The notes: generated from the letters alone by a model not told the origin. DNA of 64,000 nt from Alcanivorax sp. S6407 (GCF_023016115.1 NZ_JALKBH010000002.1:1140624-1204623), one strand, 5' to 3'; positions 10,157 through 19,325 are shown, counted from the stretch's first letter. Numbers and translations: made by a program.

Positions 10157-10497
10157 CAGCGTACCTCCATGAGGGTTTTCAGTGGCTCGGGAATAGCCAT
10201 GGGCTGCAGCGGGCTCACATTGGCGCCGCCAGTGTTGCCCTCCGGCACCCACAGCCGGGACATCAGCAGCGCCGCCGGCAGGCGCAACCATTGGCCGCGA
10301 ACTTCCCGCCAGTCACGCTGCCGCCAGCCCACCTTGAGCATCCACCAGTGACTGAGGGTATGCGCCCGGGTGCTGCGCTGGCCGAGAATATGCGCCTGCT
10401 CGAGAAAGGTGAAGGCCTGCTGCCATCGCCGTTGGTGATAAGCCTGTTGGGCTAACGCCATACGCTGCCGAAACGCCTGTCGCTGTGTGTCATTCAT
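10156..10497 (-). CDS. DUF3703 family protein
   Basis: A 113-residue DUF3703 protein with the family pattern RRWQQAFTFLEQAHILGQR (about 24-42), HWWMLKVGWRQRDWREV and SRLWVPEGNTGG. The family is typically found beside CDF metal exporters, as here; function unknown, presumably an accessory of metal efflux. The ATG at 10497 has GGAGAG upstream. An upstream in-frame ATG at 10524 would coincide with the predicted transcription start and is rejected. First gene of the metal-inducible operon. Confidence 0.85.
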   Translation of the reverse strand: MNDTQRQAFRQRMALAQQAYHQRRWQQAFTFLEQAHILGQRSTRAHTLSHWWMLKVGWRQRDWREVRGQWLRLPAALLMSRLWVPEGNTGGANVSPLQPMAIPEPLKTLMEVR

Positions 10498-10530
10498 ACT
10501 GCTCTCCCTGTGCTGTTGTGCCATGCCTCC

Positions 10531-10561
10531 ATTAAAAAAGCTATAGTCACTATAGATTCAA
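10531..10561 (-). promoter_or_regulatory. MerR-type promoter/operator driving DUF3703-CDF
   Basis: On the minus strand a -35 TTGAAT (10561-10556) and a -10 TTTAAT (10536-10531) are separated by 19 bp, the over-long spacer typical of MerR-activated promoters. The spacer holds the dyad CTATAGTCACTATAG (10541-10555), the expected binding site of the divergently encoded MerR protein. Confidence 0.85.
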
Positions 10562-10578
10562 GCCCCGGGAGAAAAATC

Positions 10579-11001
10579 ATGAGCACCCTGTTTTCCATCG
10601 GCACCCTGAGCCGGGCCACCGGATGCAAGGTGGAGACCATTCGTTACTACGAAAAAATCGGGCTGATGCCGGAACCGGCACGCAGCGAGGGAGGACAGCG
10701 CCGCTATCATCAGCGCCACCGGGAGCGGCTGCAGTTTATCCGTCACGGACGGGAACTGGGGTTCACCCTGGATGATATTCGTGAATTACTGGCACTGAGC
10801 GCATCGCACCAGCATGCCGACAGCATTGCACGGCGCCACCGGGACGCCGTGCAGGCACGGATTCGCTCACTCACGGCCCTTCGTGATGAACTGGACCGGA
10901 TGATCGCGGACTGCAGCCATGGACAGGGCGGTGAGTGCCGGGTCATCGAAACCCTGAGTGATCACGGCCACTGCCTGGCAGAGCATCATCAGGACGACTG
11001 A
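10579..11001 (+). CDS. MerR family metal-responsive regulator (ZntR/CadR-like)
   Basis: A 140-residue MerR-family activator. The N-terminal winged helix has IGTLSRATGCKVETIRYYEK (about 7-26), followed by a dimerisation helix. Near the C-terminus DCSHGQGGEC (about 111-120) is the metal-binding loop found in zinc/cadmium/lead sensors. It should twist the over-spaced promoter of the divergent DUF3703-CDF operon when metal binds. GGGAG precedes the ATG at 10579. Its 3' end overlaps the convergent yghU gene by 13 bp. The exact metal cannot be decided from sequence. Confidence 0.9.
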   Translation: MSTLFSIGTLSRATGCKVETIRYYEKIGLMPEPARSEGGQRRYHQRHRERLQFIRHGRELGFTLDDIRELLALSASHQHADSIARRHRDAVQARIRSLTALRDELDRMIADCSHGQGGECRVIETLSDHGHCLAEHHQDD

Positions 11002-11858
11002 AGTTTATCCAGCGTCCGGGTGTCGAAATCGGCCGCGTCGTGACGCTCCCACAACTGGCTGGAAGGCTCACCCCAGGCGCGATTGACCTTGCGGCCTCGC
11101 TGCACCGCAGGCCGCTGGGCAATCAGATCATTCCAGCGCAGCACATTCTTGTAGGTGTGCGCCTCAATGAATTCTGCTGCCTCATATACCTTGTTGGTGA
11201 CCAGTGCGCCGTACCAGGGCCAGATGGCCATGTCGGCGATGCTGTATTCGCTGCCGGCAATGTACTCGTTGTCCGCCAGCTGACGATCCAGCACGTCCAG
11301 CTGCCGCTTGATTTCCATGGTGTAGCGGTTGATCGGGTACTCATACTTTTCCGGGGCATAGGCGTAGAAGTGCCCAAAGCCGCCCCCCAGCATGGGCGCG
11401 CTGCCCATCTGCCAGAACAGCCAGTTCATCACTTCCGTGCGTGCCGCCGGTTCCGCGGGCAGAAACTCGCCAAACTTTTCCGCCAGATACAGCAGAATGC
11501 TGCCGGACTCGAATACCCGTTGCGGCGGATCAACACTGTGGTCCATCAGCGCCGGAATCTTGGAGTTGGGGTTCACTTCCACAAAGCCGCTGCCGAACTG
11601 GTCGCCATTCTGAATGTTGATTAGCCAGGCATCGTATTCGGCATCCTGATGGCCCTTCTCCAGCAGCTCCTCAAGCATCACCGTGACTTTCACGCCATTG
11701 GGAGTCGCCAGTGAGTAAAGCTGCAAGGGATGCTTACCCACCTGCAGCGCCTTGTCATGAGTCGGGCCGGCAATGGGGCGGTTGATATTGGCAAACTTGC
11801 CGCCGCTTTCCTGATCCCATGTCCAGACTTTCGGCGGGGTATAGGTATCGTCAGTCAT
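10989..11858 (-). CDS. yghU: Glutathione S-transferase-like disulfide-bond oxidoreductase YghU
   Basis: 289 residues, the size of E. coli YghU. The long N-terminal extension typical of the Nu-class (TYTPPKVWTWDQ ... FANINRPIAGPTHDK) precedes a thioredoxin-fold GST domain (QLYSLATPNGVKVTVMLEE, with NPNSKIPAL and FESGSILLYL) and an all-helical C-terminal domain. Family members bind two glutathiones and reduce disulfides or peroxides. The ATG at 11858 is preceded by GGAG and matches the family N-terminus; the frame is open further upstream. Convergent overlap with merR. Confidence 0.92.
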   Translation of the reverse strand: MTDDTYTPPKVWTWDQESGGKFANINRPIAGPTHDKALQVGKHPLQLYSLATPNGVKVTVMLEELLEKGHQDAEYDAWLINIQNGDQFGSGFVEVNPNSKIPALMDHSVDPPQRVFESGSILLYLAEKFGEFLPAEPAARTEVMNWLFWQMGSAPMLGGGFGHFYAYAPEKYEYPINRYTMEIKRQLDVLDRQLADNEYIAGSEYSIADMAIWPWYGALVTNKVYEAAEFIEAHTYKNVLRWNDLIAQRPAVQRGRKVNRAWGEPSSQLWERHDAADFDTRTLDKLQSS

Positions 11859-11953
11859 GAAGCGCTCCGGGCCCTGATCAATGTGGATACCCACTATGGA
11901 TACCGCATGGCGCTGAAACAAGTTGAAAAATCAGAACAGACTCTTCAACTGAT

Positions 11954-13756
11954 TCAATCCGTTTTCCCGGCCGGGGCCGCCTGATCATGCTGCTGGACTT
12001 CCCAGAGGTGGGCATAGAGCCCCCCCCGGGCCAGCAGCTCCCCATGACTGCCCTGCTCGGCCACCTGGCCCTTGTCGAGTACGATGATGCGGTCCGCATC
12101 CATGATGGTGGACAGGCGATGGGCAATCACCAGGGTGGTCTGCTGGTGGGAAATATCCCGGATCGCCTTGAGAATGATTTTCTCGGAATGACTGTCCAGC
12201 GAAGACGTGGCCTCATCAAACACCATGATAGGCGGATGCTTGAGCAACGCCCGGGCAATGGACACCCGCTGCTTTTCGCCGCCGGACAGTTTCAGCCCAC
12301 GCTCGCCCACCATGGTGGCTTCGCCCTTGGGCAGCGAGGCAATGAAGTCGGACAGGTAGGCCAGCCGAATGGCCTCACGGACTTCCTCATCGCTGGCGTC
12401 GATACGACCGTAACGCACGTTCTCGAAGATGCTGGTGTTGAACAAGACGGTGTCCTGAGGCACCACACCGATCTGTTGCCGCAGCGACTGTTGGCTCACT
12501 GAATGTATTGGCTGACCATCAATGCAGATTTCCCCGCGGACCGGGTCATAAAAGCGGAACAGCAATTTGAACAGGGTGGACTTGCCGGCCCCGCTGCTGC
12601 CCACAATGGCCACCTTCTGTTTTGCCGGCACGGTAAAGTTGATGCCCTTAATGATCTCGCGCCCCTCTCCGTAGCTGAAATGCACATCGCGAAACGCAAT
12701 CTCACCACGACTCACCTGCAGCTCAACGGCATCGGGCTGGTCCACCACCCCCGGAGTCACCTCCAGAATCGCAAACATGTTTTCGATATTGGTCATCGCG
12801 CCTTTCATTTCCCGATACACGAAGCCGAGAAAATTCAGCGGCATGAACACCTGCATCATGAAGGCATTGATCAGAACGAAATCCCCCAGGGTCATCGACT
12901 GGTTTGTCACTTCCACCGCCGCCAGCACCATGGCCACCGTCATGGCCGCCGCGATGATCAGGGATTGCCCGCCATTGAGGGCAAACAGGGACAGACGATT
13001 CTTGCGCCTGGCCTGCTCCCAGCGGGCCAGGTTCTCGTCGTAATTTTCTGCTTCGAAATTTTCGTTGGTGAAATATTTCACCGTCTCGTAGTTGAGCAGA
13101 CTGTCGATGGCGCGAGTACTGCTGGATGATTCTGCCTGATTGGCCTCGCGAATGAAGGCCAGCCGCCATTCCGTGGCATACACCGAAAAGCCCACATAGG
13201 CGACCACCGACAACGCCACGATCAAGGCAAACCAGACATCGTAATTCCACAGCAACAGGCCTATCACCATGCCGATTTCCAGCAAGGTAGGCAGAATATT
13301 GAACACCATGAAGCGCAACAGGAAGCTGATGCCATTGGTGCCCCGCTCGATATCCCGGGACAGGCCACCGGTGCGGCGGTTGAGATGGAACTCCAGGTCC
13401 AGGGCATGCAGATGACGGAACACCTTCAGTCCTACCCGGCGCATGGCCCGCTCGGTAACGCGACCAAACAGGGTGTCGCGCAACTCGCCAAACAGCACAT
13501 TGGAAAAACGCACCACACCGTAAGCCAGCAACAAGCCCAACGGCAGGGTGATCAGCTGGCTGGCGCCGTCCGCATCCAGGTCATCGACGATGTGCTTGAG
13601 AATGAACGGCAGGCCAACACTGGCCAGCTTGGCCAGCACCAGACAGGCCACCGCCAGGGCAATGCGCGCACGGAATTCCAGCAGATAGGGAAACAGGGTT
13701 TTCAGTACCGACCAGTCGATGGGCCTGGGGGTCACGTCCTGGCTCATGCCGCGCAT
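11954..13756 (-). CDS. Atm1/HMT-type ABC exporter (fused permease-ATPase)
   Basis: A 600-residue half-transporter of the ABCB7/Atm1 group. Six transmembrane helices span about residues 20-310. The ATPase domain (about 345-590) has Walker A GSSGAGKST, Q-loop VPQDTVLF, signature LSGGEKQR, Walker B IMVFDEATSSLD and H-loop AHRLST. Bacterial relatives export glutathione-metal complexes or glutathione persulfide. Proximity to a glutathione-dependent enzyme (yghU) and a metal-efflux operon fits, but the substrate is inference. Should work as a homodimer in the inner membrane. Confidence 0.9.
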   Translation of the reverse strand: MRGMSQDVTPRPIDWSVLKTLFPYLLEFRARIALAVACLVLAKLASVGLPFILKHIVDDLDADGASQLITLPLGLLLAYGVVRFSNVLFGELRDTLFGRVTERAMRRVGLKVFRHLHALDLEFHLNRRTGGLSRDIERGTNGISFLLRFMVFNILPTLLEIGMVIGLLLWNYDVWFALIVALSVVAYVGFSVYATEWRLAFIREANQAESSSSTRAIDSLLNYETVKYFTNENFEAENYDENLARWEQARRKNRLSLFALNGGQSLIIAAAMTVAMVLAAVEVTNQSMTLGDFVLINAFMMQVFMPLNFLGFVYREMKGAMTNIENMFAILEVTPGVVDQPDAVELQVSRGEIAFRDVHFSYGEGREIIKGINFTVPAKQKVAIVGSSGAGKSTLFKLLFRFYDPVRGEICIDGQPIHSVSQQSLRQQIGVVPQDTVLFNTSIFENVRYGRIDASDEEVREAIRLAYLSDFIASLPKGEATMVGERGLKLSGGEKQRVSIARALLKHPPIMVFDEATSSLDSHSEKIILKAIRDISHQQTTLVIAHRLSTIMDADRIIVLDKGQVAEQGSHGELLARGGLYAHLWEVQQHDQAAPAGKTD

Positions 13757-13822
13757 AGGTGCACCTGTTTCACAAGAATGGGCTGCGCAGTATAGCAGCC
13801 CATTCTTGCTCCACGCCTGACA

Positions 13823-14776
13823 TCAGGCGTGTTGCAACCAGAAGGCCAGCCCCTGGCAATTGAGACGGATATCCATCCCCAGGATCTTCCCGAGTTCAGC
13901 CTCGCTCAGGGTGACACCGTGCTCACGGGCCTTGCCGAACAGATACTCACCCATGGCCACTTCCAGCGCCTCCTGCAGATCATCCGGATCGTTGTTCGCC
14001 GCCACCTGTTTCGCCAACGCCACATAGTCATCGACCATGGGAATCAGGCGCTCCCCCAGCGGCTGCGGGTTCTCCACCATGTCATAGTGTGCGAGATAGA
14101 TTCGCTCCGGCTGCAGATCCAGCAAGCGCTGGATCGATGTCTTCAGTGCCTCCGGCTCAAACTGTACCGGCGTGGTGGTCGGCAGGATGAAAGGTCCCTT
14201 GTCGGTGGTCAGGACCGGATAGGACAGACCAAAGGTATCGCCAGTGAAGATACCCTTCGACAATGGGTCGTAAACGCAGAAGTGGTGGCGGGCGTGGCCG
14301 GGGGTGTCGTAGAAGCGCAGCTCCCGGTCAGCCAGCAACACGCTGTCGCCGTCCTGCATAACCCGCACCCGGCCCTCATCCACCGGGATCACATCCCCGT
14401 AGATCTCGACGAACTTCGCTTCACCGTACACCGCCGTAGCACCGGCCTTGAGTTTGGATGGGTCAATCATGTGCCGGGCACCGCGGGGGTGAATCAGCAG
14501 GGTCGCCCCGGGCAGCGCCTGCATCAAGCCACCCACGCCCCCGGCATGATCGAGATGCACATGGGTGGGGATCACATACTTCACGGCGGAGGGTGCGATA
14601 CCTTTCTGTTCCAGCAGGGCCAGGATGATCGGCACGGTGTTGTGGGTACCGGTTTCAATGATGGCGCACTCATCCCCCGCCTCCATCAGATAGCAGGCCG
14701 CCAGCTCCTCATGGACCATGGCAGTATCAATGCGAGTGATGCCGAATGGCAGCGGATGATATTCCTGGAAAGGCAT
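13823..14776 (-). CDS. Metallo-beta-lactamase fold hydrolase
   Basis: A 317-residue MBL-fold enzyme. The metal site is complete: THVHLDHAGG (about 83-92, HxHxDH), GHARHHF (about 164-170), GDTFGLSYP (about 185-193) and a late His in LAHYDM. The enlarged C-terminal part (about 200-317) is helical and may form a dimer or substrate cap. No signal peptide. Substrate unknown; relatives include glyoxalase II-like and lactonase-like hydrolases. Start chosen at 14776, where GGAG precedes the ATG; the longer open frame upstream has no family similarity. Confidence 0.85.
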   Translation of the reverse strand: MPFQEYHPLPFGITRIDTAMVHEELAACYLMEAGDECAIIETGTHNTVPIILALLEQKGIAPSAVKYVIPTHVHLDHAGGVGGLMQALPGATLLIHPRGARHMIDPSKLKAGATAVYGEAKFVEIYGDVIPVDEGRVRVMQDGDSVLLADRELRFYDTPGHARHHFCVYDPLSKGIFTGDTFGLSYPVLTTDKGPFILPTTTPVQFEPEALKTSIQRLLDLQPERIYLAHYDMVENPQPLGERLIPMVDDYVALAKQVAANNDPDDLQEALEVAMGEYLFGKAREHGVTLSEAELGKILGMDIRLNCQGLAFWLQHA

Positions 14777-14861
14777 GGGGTGACTCCGGACAACAGCGGG
14801 GTCACCACTATAACCTGCGCCCGGATCAACGCCACAGGCGACCAAAGTGGAACCGGCCGGC

Positions 14862-15368
14862 TCAGTCCGGGCAGACCACCTGATTGATAGCCGCAGCGGA
14901 TCCCTTGAGGGAAAAGTCGGAACGGTAGACGGGCTCCCCCTCCCCATTCAGGTAGAGCACATCCAGTGTCTTGCCCTGACGGATTGCCTTGATGATTGGT
15001 GAGCCCAGCGATGCCGTGCTGGCGAAAATCAACAGATGATTGTCACTGTCATGCTCGCCATAGCGCGGCCCCACATCCCCAAAGGGCACACCATCAACGA
15101 AAAATTCCCGGGATACCTCACCGGCGGCAAACTGTTCCGCCAGCGTGGTCGACGGTCCACCCGCGGTCACGAAGCGACGATGGGCCAGCACGTAAACGGG
15201 TTCGCCATTGTCCTGTCGGCACAGCATCCCCACCGCAAACTTCGCCGCACCGTCATGCATGCCGTGTTCACCAGCATAGGGGTGACCATGATAGTTACCC
15301 AGCGACCACTCCGCGTGGCCAGACACACTGATCAAGGCAATCAGACCTGCCAGTAAAAACCTTCTCAT
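14862..15368 (-). CDS. Secreted protein of unknown function
   Basis: 168 residues. A clear Sec signal peptide (MRRFLLAGLIALISVSGHAE, cleavage near residue 19) leads into a soluble domain with two cysteines, in GMLCRQDNG and at the C-terminal VVCPD, that could form a disulfide. I do not recognise the family. Purine-rich GGGAAGGGAAG precedes the ATG. A single-gene unit located upstream of a repeat cluster. Confidence 0.65.
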   Translation of the reverse strand: MRRFLLAGLIALISVSGHAEWSLGNYHGHPYAGEHGMHDGAAKFAVGMLCRQDNGEPVYVLAHRRFVTAGGPSTTLAEQFAAGEVSREFFVDGVPFGDVGPRYGEHDSDNHLLIFASTASLGSPIIKAIRQGKTLDVLYLNGEGEPVYRSDFSLKGSAAAINQVVCPD

Positions 15369-15482
15369 CGGCTTCCCTTCCCTGAATCCAGCAACAGCCT
15401 CAAGACTACCGCACTGCCCGCCATGACGAAAACAGCGCCGCCCGAAGCGCGTCGGGGAGATCAGCGAGGAAGCAGGGGGGCG

Positions 15483-15894
15483 AGTTGAAAGTTCAAAGTT
15501 AAAAGTTGAAACGCGGATCAGGTTGTCGGGGCTTGCAAGGTAGTGCCCGCGGACGCGGGTAAGGGCGCGGGCACGACCCTGCAAAACAGTGAGGCCTTGC
15601 CCCACTGCTGTCCCACAGTTTCATGAAGATCCTGAGGAGGTGGAGGCGCCTTCTCCTGTGGGAGCTTGCTTGCAAGCGAAGAGTCCTTTCCGCACCAACA
15701 TTCGCCTGCAAGCAGGCTCCCACGAGACAAGCATCTGCGAGTGTCAAAATGCGCCGGTGAAATCCTGTTTCCCTAAACAGAGAAACCCGCCGGCTTGCCA
15801 GCCTGGCGGGTTTCGGACTTCTCTAAATCAAACTGTGGGACAGCAGTGGGCCTTGCCCGCGCTTTTAAACTTTCAACTTTGAACTTTCAACTCA
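15483..15894. repeat. Heptad-bracketed element interrupted by a MITE
   Basis: Left heptad arm at 15483-15510 (such as AGTTGAA and AGTTCAA) and right arm at 15867-15894 (AAACTTT, CAACTTT) bracket a GC-rich core. Removing the 246-bp MITE and one copy of its target duplication restores GAGGCCTTGCCCGCGCTTT, which matches the inverted element at 9069-9217. There is no gene in 15369-15964. Confidence 0.8.
15593..15858. mobile_element. MITE copy 1, 246 bp, with 10-bp target duplication
   Basis: Element 15603-15848 has perfect 19-bp terminal inverted repeats (CACTGCTGTCCCACAGTTT at 15603-15621 and its complement at 15830-15848). It is flanked by a 10-bp direct repeat GGCCTTGCCC (15593-15602 and 15849-15858). 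Inside are an inverted pair of GTGGGAGC REP-like units and a terminator-like hairpin (AAACCCGCC ... GGCGGGTTT). No transposase is encoded. A copy of the same length and about 97 percent identity by eye lies at 48769-49014. Confidence 0.9.
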
Positions 15895-15930
15895 ACAAGC
15901 ACGCCCCACGGACGCCCGGGGTTGGGCTTC

Positions 15931-15965
15931 TGCGTGAAGCGTGTTGCATGATGCGTGCTGCGGCC
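15931..15965. repeat. Heptad array at the end of a DUF2236 gene
   Basis: Five 7-bp units (TGCGTGA, AGCGTGT and three relatives) end on the stop codon of the DUF2236 gene. Confidence 0.7.
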
Positions 15966-16852
15966 TAACTAGCTTTGGCCAGGCCTTCGCCGACAGCACC
16001 ACCGTAATTCTCCGGATGCTCGCGGGCATCCTTGATGGCACGCCAGGCTTCCGGGACCCAGCGTTTCTTTTCTTCCAGTGTGGGCCACAGCATACGCATG
16101 ACGCCGCCAATAAGCTTGAAGCCAATCTGGTCCAGCCAGGTCCAGCGGATGCCGAACACTTCCCGATAGGCGGGCGGATAGAAGCCCTTCTTCAGGTGCC
16201 AGGTCAGCGAGCCCATAAAGTACTGGTAGATGCGCCACTGGCGATCGGTCATGGTGGTCCTGGGATGCTTGGGCTGGCCTGTGTAGTGGCCGCGATGCTC
16301 CACATACTCGGTGGCCGGGTTCACCTGCAGGCTGTTGCGGATGGTGTCATCCAGATACGCCCAGTATTCGTCGGTGGTGGCCGGCATGTCCTTGTCGCGG
16401 ATGCCCATCTGCCGACCAAACTGCAGCCATTCCTGGAACAGCTGCTGCTTGTCAGCTTCGCTCAGATGGTCGCCATTGAACTCGGCAAGGTAGATCATGC
16501 CGTAGTAGGTGGTGATATGAACCCAGGTGTACAGCTCCGGGTTGAGGGCATGGTACTTCTTGCCGTTGAAGTCGGTACCCTTGATATCGCGATGCATCTC
16601 GCGCAGGCGGGTACCAAAATCGCGCACTCCTTCTTCGGTGTTGTAGAGCACTGGCCACAGCAGGGCGAGGGAGCGCTCGGCACGGCCCCAGGGATCTTCC
16701 TTATACGCGGAATGTTCCTCTACCCCGGCACCGATACCCGGATGCGCCACTTGCACGGTGGTGGTGCTGGGCAGCAGGAATATCACCCGCGCATCACCAA
16801 AGTATTTCCACATCAGGGAATCCGGTCCCAGTACAGCCTGTTCCTGTGTCAT
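15965..16852 (-). CDS. DUF2236 (MpaB-type oxygenase family) protein
   Basis: 295 residues of the DUF2236 family, which contains latex-clearing (Lcp) dioxygenases and mycophenolic-acid MpaB; b-type heme binding is known for Lcp and MpaB but not shown here. Recognised by PELYTWVHITTYYGMIYLAEF (about 106-126, quoted in part as YTWVHITTYYGM) and WHLKKGFYPPAYREVFG. The ATG at 16852 has GGAG upstream; an in-frame GTG at 16879 is a weaker start. It lies downstream of, and in the same direction as, another DUF2236 gene, with a 205-bp gap. Confidence 0.8.
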   Translation of the reverse strand: MTQEQAVLGPDSLMWKYFGDARVIFLLPSTTTVQVAHPGIGAGVEEHSAYKEDPWGRAERSLALLWPVLYNTEEGVRDFGTRLREMHRDIKGTDFNGKKYHALNPELYTWVHITTYYGMIYLAEFNGDHLSEADKQQLFQEWLQFGRQMGIRDKDMPATTDEYWAYLDDTIRNSLQVNPATEYVEHRGHYTGQPKHPRTTMTDRQWRIYQYFMGSLTWHLKKGFYPPAYREVFGIRWTWLDQIGFKLIGGVMRMLWPTLEEKKRWVPEAWRAIKDAREHPENYGGAVGEGLAKAS

Positions 16853-17057
16853 TGCGTCTACTCCAGAGTCCAATAGCACTCTTAGCCATTTTTCCGATGA
16901 GACAACGCTACCTGCTCCGTCTCACCTTGTCCCCGGGAGTAAATAAAGGATTGCGAGCTGTGCATGACCGGAAATACGCCGCACTGGCCAAAATGATTGC
17001 GACTTCATGAAAAAAGCCAGAACTTCGCCGAAAATCCTGCCTTTTTTGACGCAACCT

Positions 17058-18176
17058 TCACGAAATATGGCGAAATGCCCGTTTTTGAGGATCCGCCGGC
17101 AGGTTTTTATGCAAGGCCTTGCGGAGCATTCGCACATTCATGGCTTCGCTGAGCTTGGCCATGCCTGGCACGTGGTAATGGGAGTAGGTGGACACCTTGT
17201 TCATCCCCTTGTAAGCCATCACCGCCCGCCACCAGAAGGCACTGCGCGGCAGCTCATAGACATCCGCCAGCTCATCGCCCAGACAAATCCGGCTCAGCTC
17301 GAACAGCAGTTCTTCGGACAGGTTAAACGGCGGCTGTCGTGCCAGCGCAGTAATCACCGCCTGGGCCAGCATGCGGCCTTCATGGTTGGGATCGTACTGA
17401 CGTTCGCGAATGCGCTGGTATTGGTAGATTTCCTCATCCAGCGAATCGGTAAGCATCTCGTCACAGAGACCGTTCTGCCGCGCCATGAAACGCCACAGGT
17501 GATGGCTGGCCGCCTTGTCGTCATCACTGAGCGACGCACCCATGCGCTCCATGCCGCGCTGGGCCAGGTAGTCGAACTCGATAATGGTGAAGGCCATGTC
17601 TTCCTGATTGATGGGCTCATCGTATTTTTCGGTTTCCCAACCCTGCTCACGCAGGTACTTGCGCACCATGGCATGCAGCAGCCGCACCTCCATCACCGTG
17701 CGATGCCCTTCCGCCCCAGGTCGCAGCCCCCCGGGCACATTCATGTTGTGGGTCATCTGTGAGGTTTCATACACCCGACGCAACACGTCCTGATGCAGGC
17801 GCCCCGTCGCCACCAACACATGGGTTGCCTTGCTCAGGGAATAGCCCTCTACCAGGCTGCTGACCAGCAGGGCAATGGAGCGCACATTAGCGAACCCCAG
17901 ATTCACGCGCGCCGCATGCTCCACCTGCTCCCAATCCACCCAGGCGGGAATGGTGTGACAGTGATCCACGTAGTCCGAGAACACACCGCCTTCGCTTTTC
18001 GCCCGCGCATAAACCTCGTCCAGCATTTGCGCCGGACGCGCCCGCTTGAGCTGTGCCGCCACCGCATCCGCCAGCGGGTCGCAGGTGTAGCGCATGCGGT
18101 CCATGACACTGTCAGCATATTTGGCTTGCCAGGCCGGATTGGCGGAAGGCGCGAGGATAGCGGCAGGTGCATTCAT
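17058..18176 (-). CDS. DUF2236 (Lcp/MpaB-like oxygenase) family protein
   Basis: A 372-residue member closer in size to the Lcp branch. The central block VLVATGRLHQDVLRRVYETS (about residues 128-147) resembles the conserved heme-pocket region of Lcp-type enzymes, where an Arg and Thr are functionally important. No twin-arginine or Sec signal is seen, unlike secreted Lcp. Substrate unknown; lipid or isoprenoid double bonds are possible. The start at 18176 is chosen because an upstream in-frame start would overlap the operator. Divergent from a TetR gene that probably controls it. Confidence 0.75.
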   Translation of the reverse strand: MNAPAAILAPSANPAWQAKYADSVMDRMRYTCDPLADAVAAQLKRARPAQMLDEVYARAKSEGGVFSDYVDHCHTIPAWVDWEQVEHAARVNLGFANVRSIALLVSSLVEGYSLSKATHVLVATGRLHQDVLRRVYETSQMTHNMNVPGGLRPGAEGHRTVMEVRLLHAMVRKYLREQGWETEKYDEPINQEDMAFTIIEFDYLAQRGMERMGASLSDDDKAASHHLWRFMARQNGLCDEMLTDSLDEEIYQYQRIRERQYDPNHEGRMLAQAVITALARQPPFNLSEELLFELSRICLGDELADVYELPRSAFWWRAVMAYKGMNKVSTYSHYHVPGMAKLSEAMNVRMLRKALHKNLPADPQKRAFRHIS

Positions 18177-18216
18177 GGTGGTTATCTCTTGCAGTTTGCT
18201 ATCATCCGACCATAAT

Positions 18217-18243
18217 CCAAGCAATTACTTGGTTAATACTTGG
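18217..18243. promoter_or_regulatory. Putative TetR operator between DUF2236 gene and tetR
   Basis: Dyad CCAAGCAATTACTTGG (18217-18232) followed 11 bp on by a further CTTGG (18239-18243). It lies between the two divergent starts (18176 and 18248), where a TetR-family repressor would block both promoters. Confidence 0.6.
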
Positions 18244-18247
18244 TTTT

Positions 18248-18868
18248 ATGGCCGACCTGCCCCGTAATCTGACATCGCTCAAGAAACAGCCCTCCCAACC
18301 CCGCGCCCGGCGCACGGTGGAGCGCATCATCACCGCTACCGGCGAACTGGTCATGGAGCAGGGGCTGGAGGCGCTGACCACCAACCGGGTGGCCGAGCAG
18401 GCCAACGTGAATATCGCCACCCTGTACCAGTATTTCCCCCACAAACAGGCCTTGCTCAGCGCCCTGGTGCAGACCCACATGCACGACCTGACCCGCAGCC
18501 TGAATACCCTGCTGGAAGGGCTAGGAGACGTGTCGGTGGCCGAATCCACCCGCCTCTGGGCCACCCTGGGGATTCAGTATTTCCGACAGAACGACAGCCT
18601 GCTCAGCATGCTGATCCAGAGCCAGCACGCCCTCACCACGCTACCGGAAGGCAAGGAGTTCGAACGCCGCCTGCTCGACGCCATGCACCGCTTTCTGTCC
18701 CGCCAGCGAGACCGGCTGCGGGTCGAGAACCTGGACAGGGCGATTTATGTGTCGCTGCACGCCTGCACCGCCATCCTGTCACGGCATCTTCTCGAGCCGG
18801 TGCCGTATTACAAGGACGAGGAAATCGTTGAGGAAGTGGTGACCTTGATGACGAGATATTTCTGTTAA
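18248..18868 (+). CDS. TetR family transcriptional regulator
   Basis: 206 residues. The helix-turn-helix is in TTNRVAEQANVNIATLYQYF (about 43-62), followed by an all-helical ligand domain. Expected to repress the divergent DUF2236 gene(s) and itself through the CCAAG/CTTGG dyad upstream. The inducer is unknown. The ATG at 18248 is the first one downstream of the operator. Confidence 0.9.
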   Translation: MADLPRNLTSLKKQPSQPRARRTVERIITATGELVMEQGLEALTTNRVAEQANVNIATLYQYFPHKQALLSALVQTHMHDLTRSLNTLLEGLGDVSVAESTRLWATLGIQYFRQNDSLLSMLIQSQHALTTLPEGKEFERRLLDAMHRFLSRQRDRLRVENLDRAIYVSLHACTAILSRHLLEPVPYYKDEEIVEEVVTLMTRYFC

Positions 18869-18872
18869 GGAG

Positions 18873-19082
18873 ACGCTGCACGCAACACGCTTCATGCACC
18901 ACGCAAAAAGCGGAATCAAAAACTGAAAAGAGGATTTACCACAGAGGTCACTGAGTTCACTGAGCTAAAACATCATGGATTCGTGGGGGCAGTAAGGCAG
19001 GAGCGTAGACAGACAAGCCGGTGCGATTCCAGAAAGCCCCCGTCTTTTCTCAGTGAACTCTGTGCGCTCTGTGGTAAAAAAC
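18873..19082. repeat. Heptad array plus inverted 9-bp-period repeat
   Basis: Immediately after tetR, five 7-bp units at 18873-18907 (for example ACGCTGC and ACGCAAC). Then 18930-18965 and 19036-19075 form an inverted pair with 9-bp periodicity built on CACAGAGGT and CACTGAGTT. There is no gene in this stretch. Confidence 0.7.
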
Positions 19083-19106
19083 GCCTTTGCCCCTGATGCA
19101 AAAACG

Positions 19107-19325
19107 TCAGCTAAAGGTTTCCACGTATAACGCTTCCACCTTCTCCCGGGCCCAGGGGGTCTTGCGCAGGAACTTGAGGCTGGATTTCACCGAAGGATCC
19201 TTGCGGAAACAGTTGATGCGGATCTCGTCTCCCAGCGCCGCCCAGCCATAGTGATCGGCGAGCTCGGTAACCATGCGCTCCAGGGTGATCCCGTGCAACG
19301 GGTTGTTGGGCTGGCTTGTGGACAT
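19107..19325 (-). CDS. VF530 family DNA-binding protein
   Basis: A 72-residue protein of the VF530 (DUF2132) family. The typical opening [20 protein letters not shown] (about 7-26) and [20 protein letters not shown] (about 43-62) are both present. Family members are small helical proteins reported to bind DNA; their role is unclear. Stands alone. Confidence 0.88.
   Translation of the reverse strand: MSTSQPNNPLHGITLERMVTELADHYGWAALGDEIRINCFRKDPSVKSSLKFLRKTPWAREKVEALYVETFS

Noticed and set aside
15965-16879. Longer GTG start for the DUF2236 gene
   Set aside because: No ribosome site before the GTG, whereas the ATG at 16852 has GGAG at a suitable distance.
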